Shown here: positions 32,479-41,289 of the stretch, in pieces | Layout of the letters: each line of letters starts with the position of its first letter | Numbering within the stretch: position 1 is the stretch's first letter | Source of the DNA: Rufibacter ruber | Lineage (GTDB): Bacteria; Bacteroidota; Bacteroidia; Cytophagales; Hymenobacteraceae | Length of the DNA stretch: 64,000 nt | Reading direction: 5' to 3' | Assembly: GCF_001647275.1 (NCBI RefSeq) | Contig: NZ_LRMM01000004.1 | Span: 83,282 to 147,281 of the forward strand | The notes under the pieces: generated by a model | Told to the model about the DNA's origin: nothing | The model's database searches: none | What the model saw: only the letters and a program-made list of their open reading frames with translations | Translations under genes and position numbers: made by a program

Positions 32479-33753
32479 TTAGCTGTGCGCCTCTGCTGAC
32501 TGTTTCTCCAGGTCAAACAGATCGGTGAGTACGTCAATGAGGGTTTCGGCCTCGCCGCGTTTGCAGGCGGCTTTGAGTTGCAGTACCGGCAGCTTGATGA
32601 TTTTCTGCATCATAGACTTGGTGATCTCGTCCATGCGCTTGGCTTCTTCAGTAGACAGCTTCTTCATGTACCGGGCCATCTCCTCCTGGCGTATGCTCTC
32701 CAGTGCGTTTTTCAGCTTCTGGATGGTAGGTGACACGTTCATTTCCCGGCTCCAGTCTTCAAAGCTGGCAATAGACTCAGAGATGATCTGCTTTACATGG
32801 GGCACAGCGGCCAGGCGGCGTTGCAGGGCCTCAGAGGCTTTGTTCTGGATAGTGTCAATGTTGTAGACCAGTACGCCCGGAATCTGCTCAATCTCCGGCT
32901 CCACGCTGCGGGGTACGCTCAGGTCAATGAAGAACTTGTAGGTCAGCACGTTCAGGCGGCTTACCATCTCTTTGGTGAAGAACGGCTCGTCACGGGCAAT
33001 GGAAGAGATCACCACATCTGCCTCTTTCATGGCCTCTACCAGGTTCTCAAACGGAACCACCTGTAAGCCGCACTCATCTGCCAGCAACTGGGCCTTGGCG
33101 GTGGTACGGTTGGCTATTTTCACGTTTTTGAACTCAGAGTCTTGCAGGTGGCGGCAGACATCAGCGCCAATCTCACCCAGGCCCACTACCAGTATTTTAG
33201 GATCAGTGATGTCAGCCACCAGGCTTTCCACCAGCTCCAGGGCAGCGTAAGAGGTAGAGGCGGCCCCGTCTCTGAAAGACGTTTCCTGCACTACGCGCTT
33301 GTTGGTGAAGAAGATGGTGTGCAGCAGGCGGTGCAGGAACGGGCCGGCGGCCTCGTTGTCTACACTCCACTGGTAGGCCTGCTTCACCTGGTTGGAGATC
33401 TGCATGTCGCCCACCACCTGCGCGTCTAGGCCCATGGCCACGTTGAACAGGTGCTGCACGGCGTCTGCGTGCTCATTCACTATGGTGAAGTAGTCCAGGT
33501 ACTGGGAAATATTGGCAATGCCCTTGCTAATGCCCAACAGCTTCACGATCTCGTGGCTGTAATCAGCATCAGAGGTATAATAAACTTCAGTGCGGTTGCA
33601 CGTGGAGAGTACAAGAATGTCAGTTGCCTGAATGAAATTTTTGAGCGTTTGCAGGAACTGTCGGCACGACCCCTCATCCAAGGCGATAAGCTCCCGTATG
33701 TCTAAGGGAGCTTTTTTATATGAAAGACTGACGGCTCTAAAATTGTGAAGCAT
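32479..33753 (-). CDS. hemA: Glutamyl-tRNA reductase
   Basis: The 424-residue protein matches HemA: SYKKAPLDIRELIAL at the N-terminus, the catalytic cysteine C52 in LSTCNRTEVYY, and FFTNKRVVQETSF. The NADPH domain reads ILVVGLGEIGADVCRHL and IANRTTAKAQLLADE, and the C-terminal dimerisation helices follow. It reduces glutamyl-tRNA to glutamate-1-semialdehyde, the first step of the C5 haem pathway. No other haem gene is in the window. The start is supported by a TAATTTTG promoter element 23 bases upstream. Confidence 0.97.
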   Translation of the reverse strand: MLHNFRAVSLSYKKAPLDIRELIALDEGSCRQFLQTLKNFIQATDILVLSTCNRTEVYYTSDADYSHEIVKLLGISKGIANISQYLDYFTIVNEHADAVQHLFNVAMGLDAQVVGDMQISNQVKQAYQWSVDNEAAGPFLHRLLHTIFFTNKRVVQETSFRDGAASTSYAALELVESLVADITDPKILVVGLGEIGADVCRHLQDSEFKNVKIANRTTAKAQLLADECGLQVVPFENLVEAMKEADVVISSIARDEPFFTKEMVSRLNVLTYKFFIDLSVPRSVEPEIEQIPGVLVYNIDTIQNKASEALQRRLAAVPHVKQIISESIASFEDWSREMNVSPTIQKLKNALESIRQEEMARYMKKLSTEEAKRMDEITKSMMQKIIKLPVLQLKAACKRGEAETLIDVLTDLFDLEKQSAEAHS

Positions 33754-33775
33754 ACGGCAGTTTTAAACTAGCTTG

Positions 33776-33783
33776 CAAAATTA
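33776..33783 (-). promoter_or_regulatory. TAATTTTG -7 promoter element of hemA
   Basis: Minus strand match to TAnnTTTG, 23 bases upstream of the hemA ATG. Confidence 0.5.
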
Positions 33784-33936
33784 CTTCCATCTGGTATAAA
33801 AAAGAAGGATACCGCTTAAAATGTGTTATTTATACAGGTTCTAAATTGCGCTAAGGCAGGGGGCAATGGTGTATCTTCGCTCAGAAAGTACCTTTCTCTG
33901 CACACGTACGTAGGCAGAACATCGTTAGGGCTGTAC

Positions 33937-35124
33937 ATGATTCCAACTAAGATCTATTCTAAGAAATCACGGCTAAAGCTGCTCATCATCATAGTTGCGT
34001 TGGTGATTGGGGGGGCTACCGTGGTCTATACCAACCTGCTGGTGGCCAAGCTGTCTGAGCGCGAGCAGCAACTCATTGACCTGTACGCCAAAGGCCTGAG
34101 ATACATGGGCAACGCTGAGATTGACTCAGACAACCTGGTGTTTGTGCAGGAGGAGATCATTGACGCCAACCGGTCAGTGCCCGTTATCCTGACTGACGAG
34201 CAGGAGAACGTACTCGCTTATAAGAACCTCACCATTCCAGAAAAGATTTCAGAAAAGCGAAAAAAAGCCCTGCTGCAGCGCGAGGTGGCCAAGATGAAGA
34301 CACAGCACAAGCCCATTGTGGTGGCCTACCAGGATGATTTCAGGAATTACATCTTTTACAAAGACTCTGAGCTGCTCACCCAGCTGCGGTACTACCCGTA
34401 TGTGCAGCTCACCGTCATAGCCTGCCTCTCGCTCATTGCCTATTATGCCTTCAGTTATTCCCGCAAGGCGGAACAGAACCGCGTGTGGGTGGGCCTGGCC
34501 AAGGAGACGGCGCACCAGCTGGGTACACCGCTGTCTTCTTTGATGGCGTGGTATGAGTACCTGAAAGCCAGCCCGCGGTTTGAGAACGAGCCCATTGTGG
34601 AGGAGCTGGGCAAAGACGTGAAGCGGCTGGAGATCATCACTGAGCGCTTCTCCAACATTGGCTCAGTGCCGGTGCTCAAAGACGAGCCTATTCTGCGGGT
34701 GGTGGAAAACGCCATTGGTTACCTGCGCAACCGCGTGTCTAACAAGGTGAGCATTGTGGTAGAGTCAGACTTCCCGCCAGAGACCACCGCCAAAGTGAAC
34801 GTGCCGCTGTTTGAGTGGGTTATTGAGAACATCTGTAAAAACGCCGTTGACGCCATGGAGGGCAAGGGCAGCATTACGCTGCGTCTGGTGCGGGCGGGGG
34901 CCAAAGACGCGTTGGCGTTAGATATACAGGATACCGGCAAAGGCATTCCCAAAACCAAGCAGGAAGAAGTCTTTTTGCCCGGGTACACCACCAAAAAACG
35001 CGGCTGGGGCCTGGGCCTCGCGCTGGCGCGAAGAATCATTGAGAACTACCATGAGGGCCGGCTGTTTGTGAAATCTTCTGAGGTGGGCAAGGGCACCACG
35101 TTCCGGTTGATTCTGAATAGATAA
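33937..35124 (+). CDS. Membrane sensor histidine kinase
   Basis: The 396-residue protein starts MIPTKIYSKKSRLKLLIIIV and has a first membrane helix (LIIIVALVIGGATVVYTNLL), a short extracytoplasmic part and a second helix (VQLTVIACLSLIAYYAFSY). The HisKA-like box is GLAKETAHQLGTPLSSLMAW; the LGTP variant is common in Bacteroidota. The ATPase shows WVIENICKNAVDAM, DIQDTGKGIP and WGLGLALARRI. No response regulator is adjacent. ATG 33937 was chosen over the upstream TTG at 33823, which adds a non-conserved leader. It is divergent from hemA. Confidence 0.92.
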   Translation: MIPTKIYSKKSRLKLLIIIVALVIGGATVVYTNLLVAKLSEREQQLIDLYAKGLRYMGNAEIDSDNLVFVQEEIIDANRSVPVILTDEQENVLAYKNLTIPEKISEKRKKALLQREVAKMKTQHKPIVVAYQDDFRNYIFYKDSELLTQLRYYPYVQLTVIACLSLIAYYAFSYSRKAEQNRVWVGLAKETAHQLGTPLSSLMAWYEYLKASPRFENEPIVEELGKDVKRLEIITERFSNIGSVPVLKDEPILRVVENAIGYLRNRVSNKVSIVVESDFPPETTAKVNVPLFEWVIENICKNAVDAMEGKGSITLRLVRAGAKDALALDIQDTGKGIPKTKQEEVFLPGYTTKKRGWGLGLALARRIIENYHEGRLFVKSSEVGKGTTFRLILNR

Positions 35125-35168
35125 GTGCGTTTTTGGCCTGTTTTTGAAAAAAGAGGCTGGAAACAGGG
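35125..35168. repeat. GTTTT-hairpin repeat filling a whole convergent gap
   Basis: The 44-base gap between the stops at 35124 and 35169 consists entirely of this copy (GTGCGTTTTTGGCCTGTTTT / AGAGGCTGGAAACAGG). Confidence 0.88.
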
Positions 35169-35930
35169 TTAGAAAAGCTTCTCCTTTAATCTCTGGAAGA
35201 AGGTAGGTAGCTTTTTGTTTTGCTGAACTGGCGGATTTTTCACTATCGCTACCGCTCCTGCCATCACTACCACCTGTGATAATTGTGCACGGTCTGGCCG
35301 CAGCCGTATGGCACTCCTGTTTCGGCTGTCCAGCTCTTTTAGTGGAAGAGTCTCGGTGAGATATCCAATGAAAGAAATCTGGAGGGAAGGGTTTCTGCCT
35401 GCACTATCAGGAATAGCCAATTGGAATTCGCCCTGGACCCCGGTTAAGATAGAGATAGACGTTCCGGAAAGATGAACCGTTACGCCCGGCATAGGTTGCA
35501 GACTGGCAGAATCCAGGACTACTCCTTTGTAGATGGATGATTGGCCTTTTGCTGGTATTTTAAGCGGAGAAACAGAAGGGGCGGTGGGTTGCGGTTGGGT
35601 AACTTTACCAGTTTTCATGCTCTGGGCTTCTGCCGATGTTGAACTTAGCCAAGCCGTAATCCCCAACAGGGCTGCCCGCCACGCCCACTTCCGCTGCGGA
35701 AGGGAAATAGCGACTAGCTCTCTATTTAGTTGGTTTTCTTTGAAACGGCCACAGGTTTCCCCTTTCTGTTTGGCAAACCATTCAACCACGTCCGCATCAG
35801 TCATAGAAGTAAAATCTACCACGGTTTTCTGGCAGCTGGGGCAGTAACGGCCTTGGCTGTGAGGCGTCATGTCAGCCCAGGACTGTTGGCAGGGCTGGGG
35901 CACGGTAAGGGTGAGACGGCGGCTGGTCAT
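35169..35930 (-). CDS. Carboxypeptidase-like regulatory domain membrane protein
   Basis: The 253-residue protein begins with a zinc-ribbon-like motif, [21 protein letters not shown], followed by [16 protein letters not shown] and ETCGRF. This N-terminal block is common in Bacteroidota proteins of this type. One membrane helix follows ([19 protein letters not shown]). The periplasmic part contains a carboxypeptidase-D-like beta-sandwich ([20 protein letters not shown] to [10 protein letters not shown]) as seen in TonB-receptor plugs. The C-terminus is basic. Function unknown; a sensor or surface-signalling role is inferred. It is divergent from the permease. Confidence 0.8.
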   Translation of the reverse strand: MTSRRLTLTVPQPCQQSWADMTPHSQGRYCPSCQKTVVDFTSMTDADVVEWFAKQKGETCGRFKENQLNRELVAISLPQRKWAWRAALLGITAWLSSTSAEAQSMKTGKVTQPQPTAPSVSPLKIPAKGQSSIYKGVVLDSASLQPMPGVTVHLSGTSISILTGVQGEFQLAIPDSAGRNPSLQISFIGYLTETLPLKELDSRNRSAIRLRPDRAQLSQVVVMAGAVAIVKNPPVQQNKKLPTFFQRLKEKLF

Positions 35931-36011
35931 GGGGCTGGGGCTTTCCTAAATATACGCATTCAGAATATTTTCCTTAACTTTTACCCTGAATTTCTACACC
36001 AAACCGAACAA

Positions 36012-37748
36012 GTGAGCTTTAAAAGTCTATTCCGCCGCAAGAGTTTAAGCAATGTGATGCACACCCCGCCCGCCGATGTAGCCGCCCATGTGGGCTCGGT
36101 GGAGGAGGGGCTGGAGCGAAACCTGTCTGTGCGTGATCTAACCTCGCTGGGCATTGCCGCCATCATTGGGGCCGGTATTTTCAGTACCATTGGCAACGCC
36201 AGCTATGACGGCGGCCCGGCAGTGTCAATGCTGTTTGTATTCACCGCCATCGCGTGTGCGTTTTCAGCGCTCTGCTACGCCCAGTTTGCGGCCACTATTC
36301 CCGCCAGCGGCTCTGCCTATACCTATGCCTACGCCTCGTTTGGGGAGCTGGCAGCCTGGATCATTGGCTGGGCGCTCATCATGGAATACACGGTGGGGAA
36401 CATTGTGGTGGCTATTTCCTGGAGCGATTACTTTACCGGCCTTTTGAGCGGCATGGGCTGGGATATTCCGGCGTGGCTCACCATGGGGACCCAGAGCGCG
36501 CATAAAGGGTATGAGGAGGTAGTGGCGTTGTTGCAGGCGGGGCAACCGCTCACGGCGGCAGATCCGGTGCAGCTGGAGGCGTACAACACGTGGCTGGCCG
36601 CCCCAGACTTCTTAGGCGGGAAGCTGGTGGTAGACTTGCCCGCCTTCATGATCAACCTGGTCATCACCACCCTGGTGTACATTGGGATCAAAGAATCTAA
36701 GAATGCGTCTAACCTGCTGGTGGTGCTCAAGATGATTGTGGTGCTGGTGGTGATTGCCGTGGGGATTTTCTACGTGAACCCGGCCAACTGGAGCCCGTTT
36801 GCGCCCAATGGCGTGGGGGGCGTCTTGAAAGGCGTGAGCGCGGTGTTCTTCGCCTATATTGGCTTTGACGCCATTAGCACTACCGCAGAGGAGTGTAAAA
36901 ACCCGCAGCGCGATTTGCCCCGCGCCATGATTTACGCGCTCATTATCTGCACGGTCTTGTACGTGATTATCACGCTGGTACTCACGGGGATGGTGCCCTA
37001 TACAGAACTGGCCGTAGGTGACCCGTTGGCGTATGTGTTCACCAAAGTAGGGGTTGACTGGCTGGCGGGCGTGGTGGCGGTGAGTGCCATTTTTGCCATG
37101 GCCTCGGTGCTGCTGGTGTTCCAGATTGGCCAGCCCCGCATCTGGATGACCATGTCGCGCGACGGGTTATTGCCCCCGGTTTTCTCTAAGATCCACCCCA
37201 GGTTCAGAACACCGTCTTTCTCCACGCTGGTGACCGGTTTCTTTGTAGGCGTGCCGGCGCTGCTCCTGAACATGGATCTGGTGATTGACCTCACCAGTAT
37301 TGGCACCCTGTTCGCCTTTGCCCTGGTGTGCGGCGGCATCTTGATCATTGACCCGCATGGCACCTCAGAAGCCCGCTTCAAGGTGCCTTACCTGAGCGGA
37401 CGGTTTCTGGTGCCGTTGCTGCTGCTCATAGGCGGGGTGCTGGTATTGTTGTACAACCGCGAAAACGTAGATGCCTTCTGGAGTGCGGTGGCGTTTGACG
37501 GCGGGTATGAAACCTTCAGGCATGAAATCCCCATGCTGGTGTTCCTGATCTCCTGTGTGCTGCTGGCGGTGGTGTCATTTACCAAACGTCTGTCACTGCT
37601 GCCGGTTCTGGGGCTCCTGACCAACCTGTACCTGATGACCCAGTTAGGGGTGAACAACTGGCTGCTGTTCACCGTGTGGCTGCTCATTGGCCTGGCTATC
37701 TACTTTGGGTACAGCTACCGGAACAGCAAACTGGCAGCCCGCTCATAG
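36012..37748 (+). CDS. APC-family amino-acid permease
   Basis: From GTG 36012 the product has 578 residues and begins [14 protein letters not shown], the usual start of this permease type. The first helix motif is [19 protein letters not shown], followed by about twelve more membrane segments, including [21 protein letters not shown] and [25 protein letters not shown]. The family imports amino acids with protons, possibly cationic ones in this subgroup. A longer frame from 35730 runs antisense through the neighbouring gene and is rejected. A strong terminator follows. Confidence 0.93.
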   Translation: MSFKSLFRRKSLSNVMHTPPADVAAHVGSVEEGLERNLSVRDLTSLGIAAIIGAGIFSTIGNASYDGGPAVSMLFVFTAIACAFSALCYAQFAATIPASGSAYTYAYASFGELAAWIIGWALIMEYTVGNIVVAISWSDYFTGLLSGMGWDIPAWLTMGTQSAHKGYEEVVALLQAGQPLTAADPVQLEAYNTWLAAPDFLGGKLVVDLPAFMINLVITTLVYIGIKESKNASNLLVVLKMIVVLVVIAVGIFYVNPANWSPFAPNGVGGVLKGVSAVFFAYIGFDAISTTAEECKNPQRDLPRAMIYALIICTVLYVIITLVLTGMVPYTELAVGDPLAYVFTKVGVDWLAGVVAVSAIFAMASVLLVFQIGQPRIWMTMSRDGLLPPVFSKIHPRFRTPSFSTLVTGFFVGVPALLLNMDLVIDLTSIGTLFAFALVCGGILIIDPHGTSEARFKVPYLSGRFLVPLLLLIGGVLVLLYNRENVDAFWSAVAFDGGYETFRHEIPMLVFLISCVLLAVVSFTKRLSLLPVLGLLTNLYLMTQLGVNNWLLFTVWLLIGLAIYFGYSYRNSKLAARS

Positions 37749-37779
37749 CGGCTCTCCCGTATTGCAGAATGTGCTTAGG

Positions 37780-37818
37780 GCAAAGGCCCTTTCTCTGGTG
37801 AAGAGAAAGGGCCTTTGC
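37780..37818 (+). terminator. Strong hairpin terminator of the permease gene
   Basis: GCAAAGGCCCTTTCTCT pairs perfectly (17 bp) with AGAGAAAGGGCCTTTGC across a GGTGA loop, 31 bases after the stop. Confidence 0.9.
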
Positions 37819-37971
37819 TGTTAAAATGCCTGTATACTAGCTATATTAAGGCAGAGCAGAAGCAGCTACGGTTGAATTTTAAAATGGTTGCAAAAAGGTT
37901 GCGGTAATTTTAGGAAGCTTGCCGGAAACAGGTTATTTTTATGGAAAATTACCTACCTAGCCTGACGGACC

Positions 37972-38412
37972 GTGATTGAGAGAGAACTACTAGAAAGCCA
38001 TCTGCGTCTTTCCTACCGGGAAGACATGGGCATCCTGTTCATGCGCTGGACCAAGCAGGTGAATTCAGAGCAGTTGCGCAAGGGCTACCTTGACGCGCTG
38101 GCCTTTGCCGAAGAGTTGAACGTTCACCTCTGGCTCATTGACCTGAGAGGGCGGGGTGGGGCTACGCCCGAAGACGAAGCCTGGATTCTGGATGAGTTTT
38201 TTCTGGAGGCGGAAGGGCGGCTAGGGCACAAGAGCTACATTGGTTATCTGCTTTCGCCGGCCCATTTCACCCATGTGCGGGACAACGTAGGCCTTGAAAA
38301 ACTCAACGCTTTCAGCAGCAACACCACCATTAACGTGTTTACCTCAGAGTCAGGGGCCGTGAACTGGCTTTCTAACCTGCATGAGGTAGAAGTGCTGCCA
38401 AAACGGAAATAA
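37972..38412 (+). CDS. Hypothetical protein, STAS/SpoIIAA-like fold
   Basis: The 146-residue protein (GTG start, then IERELLESHLRLSYRED) alternates beta-strands and helices: MGILFMRWTKQVNSEQLRKGYLDALAFAEE, then LWLIDLRGRGGATPEDEAWIL and FFLEAEGRLGHKSYIGYLLSP. The pattern recalls the SpoIIAA-like/STAS-related proteins of Bacteroidota that bear a strand-D-x-R motif in the middle. It has no signal or membrane helix. Function is not known. A short out-of-frame ATG at 37941 gives only 12 codons, so the GTG start is preferred. Confidence 0.6.
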   Translation: MIERELLESHLRLSYREDMGILFMRWTKQVNSEQLRKGYLDALAFAEELNVHLWLIDLRGRGGATPEDEAWILDEFFLEAEGRLGHKSYIGYLLSPAHFTHVRDNVGLEKLNAFSSNTTINVFTSESGAVNWLSNLHEVEVLPKRK

Positions 38413-38473
38413 CCCCTTCCCGCTTTTCATCAGGCAGAGACAAAGCCGCTTCTTTGCCCAATGGGTCCAGATG

Positions 38474-38518
38474 ATTTCTGTTTCTGGCCTGTTTTCCCAA
38501 AAACAGCCCTAAACCAGA
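38474..38518. repeat. GTTTT-hairpin repeat overlapping a gene end
   Basis: Arms TTTCTGTTTCTGGCCTGTTTT and AAACAGCCCTAAACCAGA. The stop codon and last two codons of the EamA gene (38509-38517) lie within the repeat's right arm. Confidence 0.85.
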
Positions 38519-39456
38519 CCGGTCACTCCTTTTTCCCCTTTCTGTTTCGCCCGGTTCACCAAGAGTACGCCCGCCAGAATGATGGCCATGCCCACGTAGT
38601 GCAGGAGGTGAATGGTTTCCCCGTCGGCCACGCCCCAAATCAGCGCTACAATAGGCATCAAATAGGTGGAGGTGCTGGCGAACAGCGTATTGGTCATGTG
38701 AATCAGCTTGTTGTAGAACACCAGGCCAATGGCCGTGCTGAACACCGCTAAGATGGCAATGTACCCCAAGGCTTCCCAGGCTGCTGGCTGCGTGGTGAGT
38801 TTGTCAAACGCCGGGGTGGTACAGAGGTAGGCAAAGGCAATTGGCCCCACCGTAAGCAACGCCAGGCTGGCCATGGTCAACGGCTTAATGCCGCCCAGGC
38901 AGTGCTTGATGATGTTCAGGCTTCCGCCGTATAAAATGGTCGCCAGTACCACGTACAGCCCATAAAAGGAGTTGGAGGAGCTTTCCTGGGCGCTGCCTGA
39001 AAATATCAACACCGCCGTGCCGCCAATCCCAATCAAGATGCCCAGCGTGCGCAGCCACGTAATGCGCTGCTGAAAGAAAAGAGCCCCAATGATCAGCGTG
39101 AACAGGGCGGTAAGCGAATTCAGTACCCCGGCCAGTCCGCTGGCCAGTTTTGTCTCCGCATACGCAAAGAGAAACGCCGGAATCAGGTTGCCGATGAGTC
39201 CGCTCAGCAACAGAAACTTCCACTGGTGCGGCTTGGGTGCTTTTAGCCCCTTCAGCGCGAACGGCAGCAGCGCCAGTGTGGCAATGGTGATGCGAATGGC
39301 CCCCAGCTCATCTGACGAGAAAACCTCCAGCCCTTTTTTGATCAGGATAAAAGACGTGCCCCAGATCAAGGCCAACCCAATTAGAATCACCCACGCCATG
39401 GTGGGGGTAGAAGTGGCTGGTTCAGTAATAGAAGGAGGGATGGTTTTGTTTGGCAC
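38509..39456 (-). CDS. EamA/DMT-family transporter
   Basis: The 315-residue protein has ten membrane helices in two EamA repeats: WVILIGLALIWGTSFILIKKGL, GLAGVLNSLTALFTLIIGALFF, GLYVVLATILYGGSLNIIKH and TYLMPIVALIWGVADGE. Drug/metabolite transporters of this type export or import small metabolites; the substrate is unknown. The C-terminal residues TGLV and the stop come from an overlapping hairpin repeat. The start is 36 bases from a TATCTTTG promoter element. Confidence 0.92.
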   Translation of the reverse strand: MPNKTIPPSITEPATSTPTMAWVILIGLALIWGTSFILIKKGLEVFSSDELGAIRITIATLALLPFALKGLKAPKPHQWKFLLLSGLIGNLIPAFLFAYAETKLASGLAGVLNSLTALFTLIIGALFFQQRITWLRTLGILIGIGGTAVLIFSGSAQESSSNSFYGLYVVLATILYGGSLNIIKHCLGGIKPLTMASLALLTVGPIAFAYLCTTPAFDKLTTQPAAWEALGYIAILAVFSTAIGLVFYNKLIHMTNTLFASTSTYLMPIVALIWGVADGETIHLLHYVGMAIILAGVLLVNRAKQKGEKGVTGLV

Positions 39457-39492
39457 AACAAGGCTGCTACGGCAGAATTAAAAATGAGGCTG

Positions 39493-39500
39493 CAAAGATA
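39493..39500 (-). promoter_or_regulatory. TATCTTTG -7 promoter element
   Basis: Minus strand match to TAnnTTTG, 36 bases before the EamA start codon. Confidence 0.5.
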
Positions 39501-39511
39501 GGGAATCGGTC

Positions 39512-39545
39512 AGAGACTGGATATTAATAGAGACTGGATATTAAT
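39512..39545. repeat. 17-bp tandem repeat, two units
   Basis: AGAGACTGGATATTAAT occurs twice in exact tandem. Confidence 0.95.
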
Positions 39546-39555
39546 AAGGTTAGGA

Positions 39556-39599
39556 TTACGTTTTCGGGCTGTTTTTGAAAAAATAGGCGGAAAACGTAA
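39556..39599. repeat. GTTTT-hairpin repeat
   Basis: TTACGTTTTCGGGCTGTTTTT with AATAGGCGGAAAACGTAA; upstream of the EamA gene and downstream of dusB. Confidence 0.8.
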
Positions 39600-39679
39600 A
39601 AGCAGATTCTCACTCCTTTTGGGGGAGGATGAGCGGGTTGCGAGGCAGCTCAAGTTGTCATGGCAAAGGCTATTGGCGC

Positions 39680-40103
39680 AGTCGCTCGCAGGTCTGTGAG
39701 ACGCTACGAGGTCTTTTGAGCAGGATTTCTTTGGCGCAGATTCCTGTGCATGGTTTGGTCACGCGCTAGTTTTGTATGCCCTCAATACCGGCCCTTTGCT
39801 GGCGCGAGACTCCAGTCTCGTGACAAAGAGTGCTGCGAGTCTCCGGACTCGCCGGGACCACAGGGGATAATAGTCTGCAACCATGCTTGCGCATACTGAT
39901 CCCCTCCGCTTCGGTCGTCAGGAGACGGAGACTACATGCCCGGGGACGGATCGTGAGCAGATAGATGGGAGTCTGGAGACTCCAACCGCCTGTCGCACGA
40001 GTCCAGAGACTCGCGCCAGCGCGTTTTTAACAATCAACAATAGACAATCAGCAATTCTCAAAAGACCTCGCAGCGACTTCCAGACCTGCGAGCGTCTATG
40101 GTC
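39680..40103. repeat. About 420-bp element flanked by 40-bp inverted repeats
   Basis: The left end (39680-39720, GTCGCTCGCAGGTCTG... GAGGTCTTTTGAG) matches the reverse complement of the right end (40064-40103) at about 35 of 40 bases. Inside are several palindromes of the GAGTCTCCGGACTCG type (39790-39860, 39975-40020). A short relative of the terminal sequence occurs at 27402-27420. No open frame of note; possible non-autonomous mobile element. Confidence 0.6.
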
Positions 40104-40128
40104 TATGTCACAACCCCTGCTAAAAAAA

Positions 40129-40161
40129 AGCCCTCACAGGTTTTCAAAACCTATGAGGGCT
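40129..40161. terminator. Hairpin terminator
   Basis: AGCCCTCACAGGTTTT pairs with AAAACCTATGAGGGCT (one mismatch). It lies downstream of dusB, in the same gap as a hairpin repeat. Confidence 0.7.
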
Positions 40162-40173
40162 ACAAAAGTATTT

Positions 40174-40213
40174 CCGTTTTCGCCTGTTTTCAGAAAAACA
40201 AGCCGAAAACGCC
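40174..40213. repeat. GTTTT-hairpin repeat
   Basis: CCGTTTTCGCCTGTTTTCAG with AAACAAGCCGAAAACGCC; just downstream of dusB. Confidence 0.85.
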
Positions 40214-40231
40214 TCTGCAAAAGAAAAAAGC

Positions 40232-41233
40232 TTACTCTAGCTCTGCATACTCCATAGAGTTGGCAATCTCATCTAAGATGGCGTAAATCTCAGCCGGGTC
40301 TTCGGTCTGCACCAGGCGGGTGCGGTAGGTTTTCACGTTGGGCAAACCCCTGAAATAGTTGGCATAGTGGCGGCGCATTTCAAAAATACCCAGGCGCGGG
40401 CCTTTCCACTCCAGGCTCTTGTCAAAGTGCATCTTGCACATGTCAATGCGCTCCTGAAGGGTGGGTGGGGCCAGCAGTTCGCCGGTCTGCATGTAGTGCT
40501 TGATTTCCCTGAAAATCCAGGGGTAACCAATGGAGGCGCGGCCCACCATGATACCGTCTACGCCAAACCGCTCTTTGTACTCCACCGCCTTCTGCGGCGT
40601 GTCAATGTCGCCGTTCCCGAAGATGGGGATCTGGATGCGCGGGTTCTCCTTGATCTTTCTAATCAGCGTCCAGTCGGCCTCGCCTTTGTACATCTGCACA
40701 CGGGTGCGGCCGTGCACGGTGAGGGCTTTGATGCCAATGTCCTGCAGGCGCTCAGCCACTTCCTCCACGTTTTTGGTGGAATCGTCCCAGCCCAGGCGGG
40801 TTTTCACGGTCACCGGCAAGCCGAAGGGCTCCACGGCTTTCACAATGGCCGAGGTCATGGCCACCATTTTAGGAACATCGCGCAACAGCGCGGCCCCGGC
40901 GCCTTTGCAGGCCACGTTCTTCACGGGGCAGCCGTAGTTGATGTCAATCAAATCTGGCCCCACCTGCGCCGAAATCACCGCAGACTCCCGCATGGCCTCA
41001 ATCTCAGACCCAAAGATCTGGATCCCGATGGGGCGCTCATAATCAAATATATCCAGTTTCTGGCGGCTCTTGGCGGCGTCTCTGATGAGACCCTCAGACG
41101 AGATGAACTCGGTGTACATCAAGTCAGCGCCGTTGGCTTTGCAGACGGCCCTGAACGGCGGGTCGCTCACGTCTTCCATGGGGGCCAGCAGCAGCGGGAA
41201 CGCCGGAAGTTCCAGATTGCCAATTTTTACCAC
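40232..41233 (-). CDS. dusB: tRNA-dihydrouridine synthase B
   Basis: The 333-residue protein follows the Dus TIM-barrel pattern: LLLAPMEDVSDPPFRAVCKANGADLMYTEF, PIGIQIFGSE, IDINYGCPVKNVACKGAGAALL (catalytic cysteine in the GCPV-x4-C motif), TVKTRLGWDD, LTVHGRTRVQMYKGEADW and FGNGDIDTP. FMN binds near GVDGIMVGRASIGYPWIF. It reduces uridines in the tRNA D loop. The fis gene, its partner in enterobacteria, is absent as expected for this phylum. It is divergent from a CPBP protease gene by 56 bases. Confidence 0.96.
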   Translation of the reverse strand: MVKIGNLELPAFPLLLAPMEDVSDPPFRAVCKANGADLMYTEFISSEGLIRDAAKSRQKLDIFDYERPIGIQIFGSEIEAMRESAVISAQVGPDLIDINYGCPVKNVACKGAGAALLRDVPKMVAMTSAIVKAVEPFGLPVTVKTRLGWDDSTKNVEEVAERLQDIGIKALTVHGRTRVQMYKGEADWTLIRKIKENPRIQIPIFGNGDIDTPQKAVEYKERFGVDGIMVGRASIGYPWIFREIKHYMQTGELLAPPTLQERIDMCKMHFDKSLEWKGPRLGIFEMRRHYANYFRGLPNVKTYRTRLVQTEDPAEIYAILDEIANSMEYAELE

Positions 41234-41289
41234 GTGCTTCAGTTTAAATAATTCGCGTAAATTTACCTCTTTAAAACCACACCGCCTAT

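Noticed and set aside
33690..33717. Plus-strand hairpin GCTCCC...GGGAGC followed by six T
   Set aside because: It lies inside the hemA N-terminal codons for the conserved YKKAPLDIREL segment, with no plus-strand gene ahead; chance.
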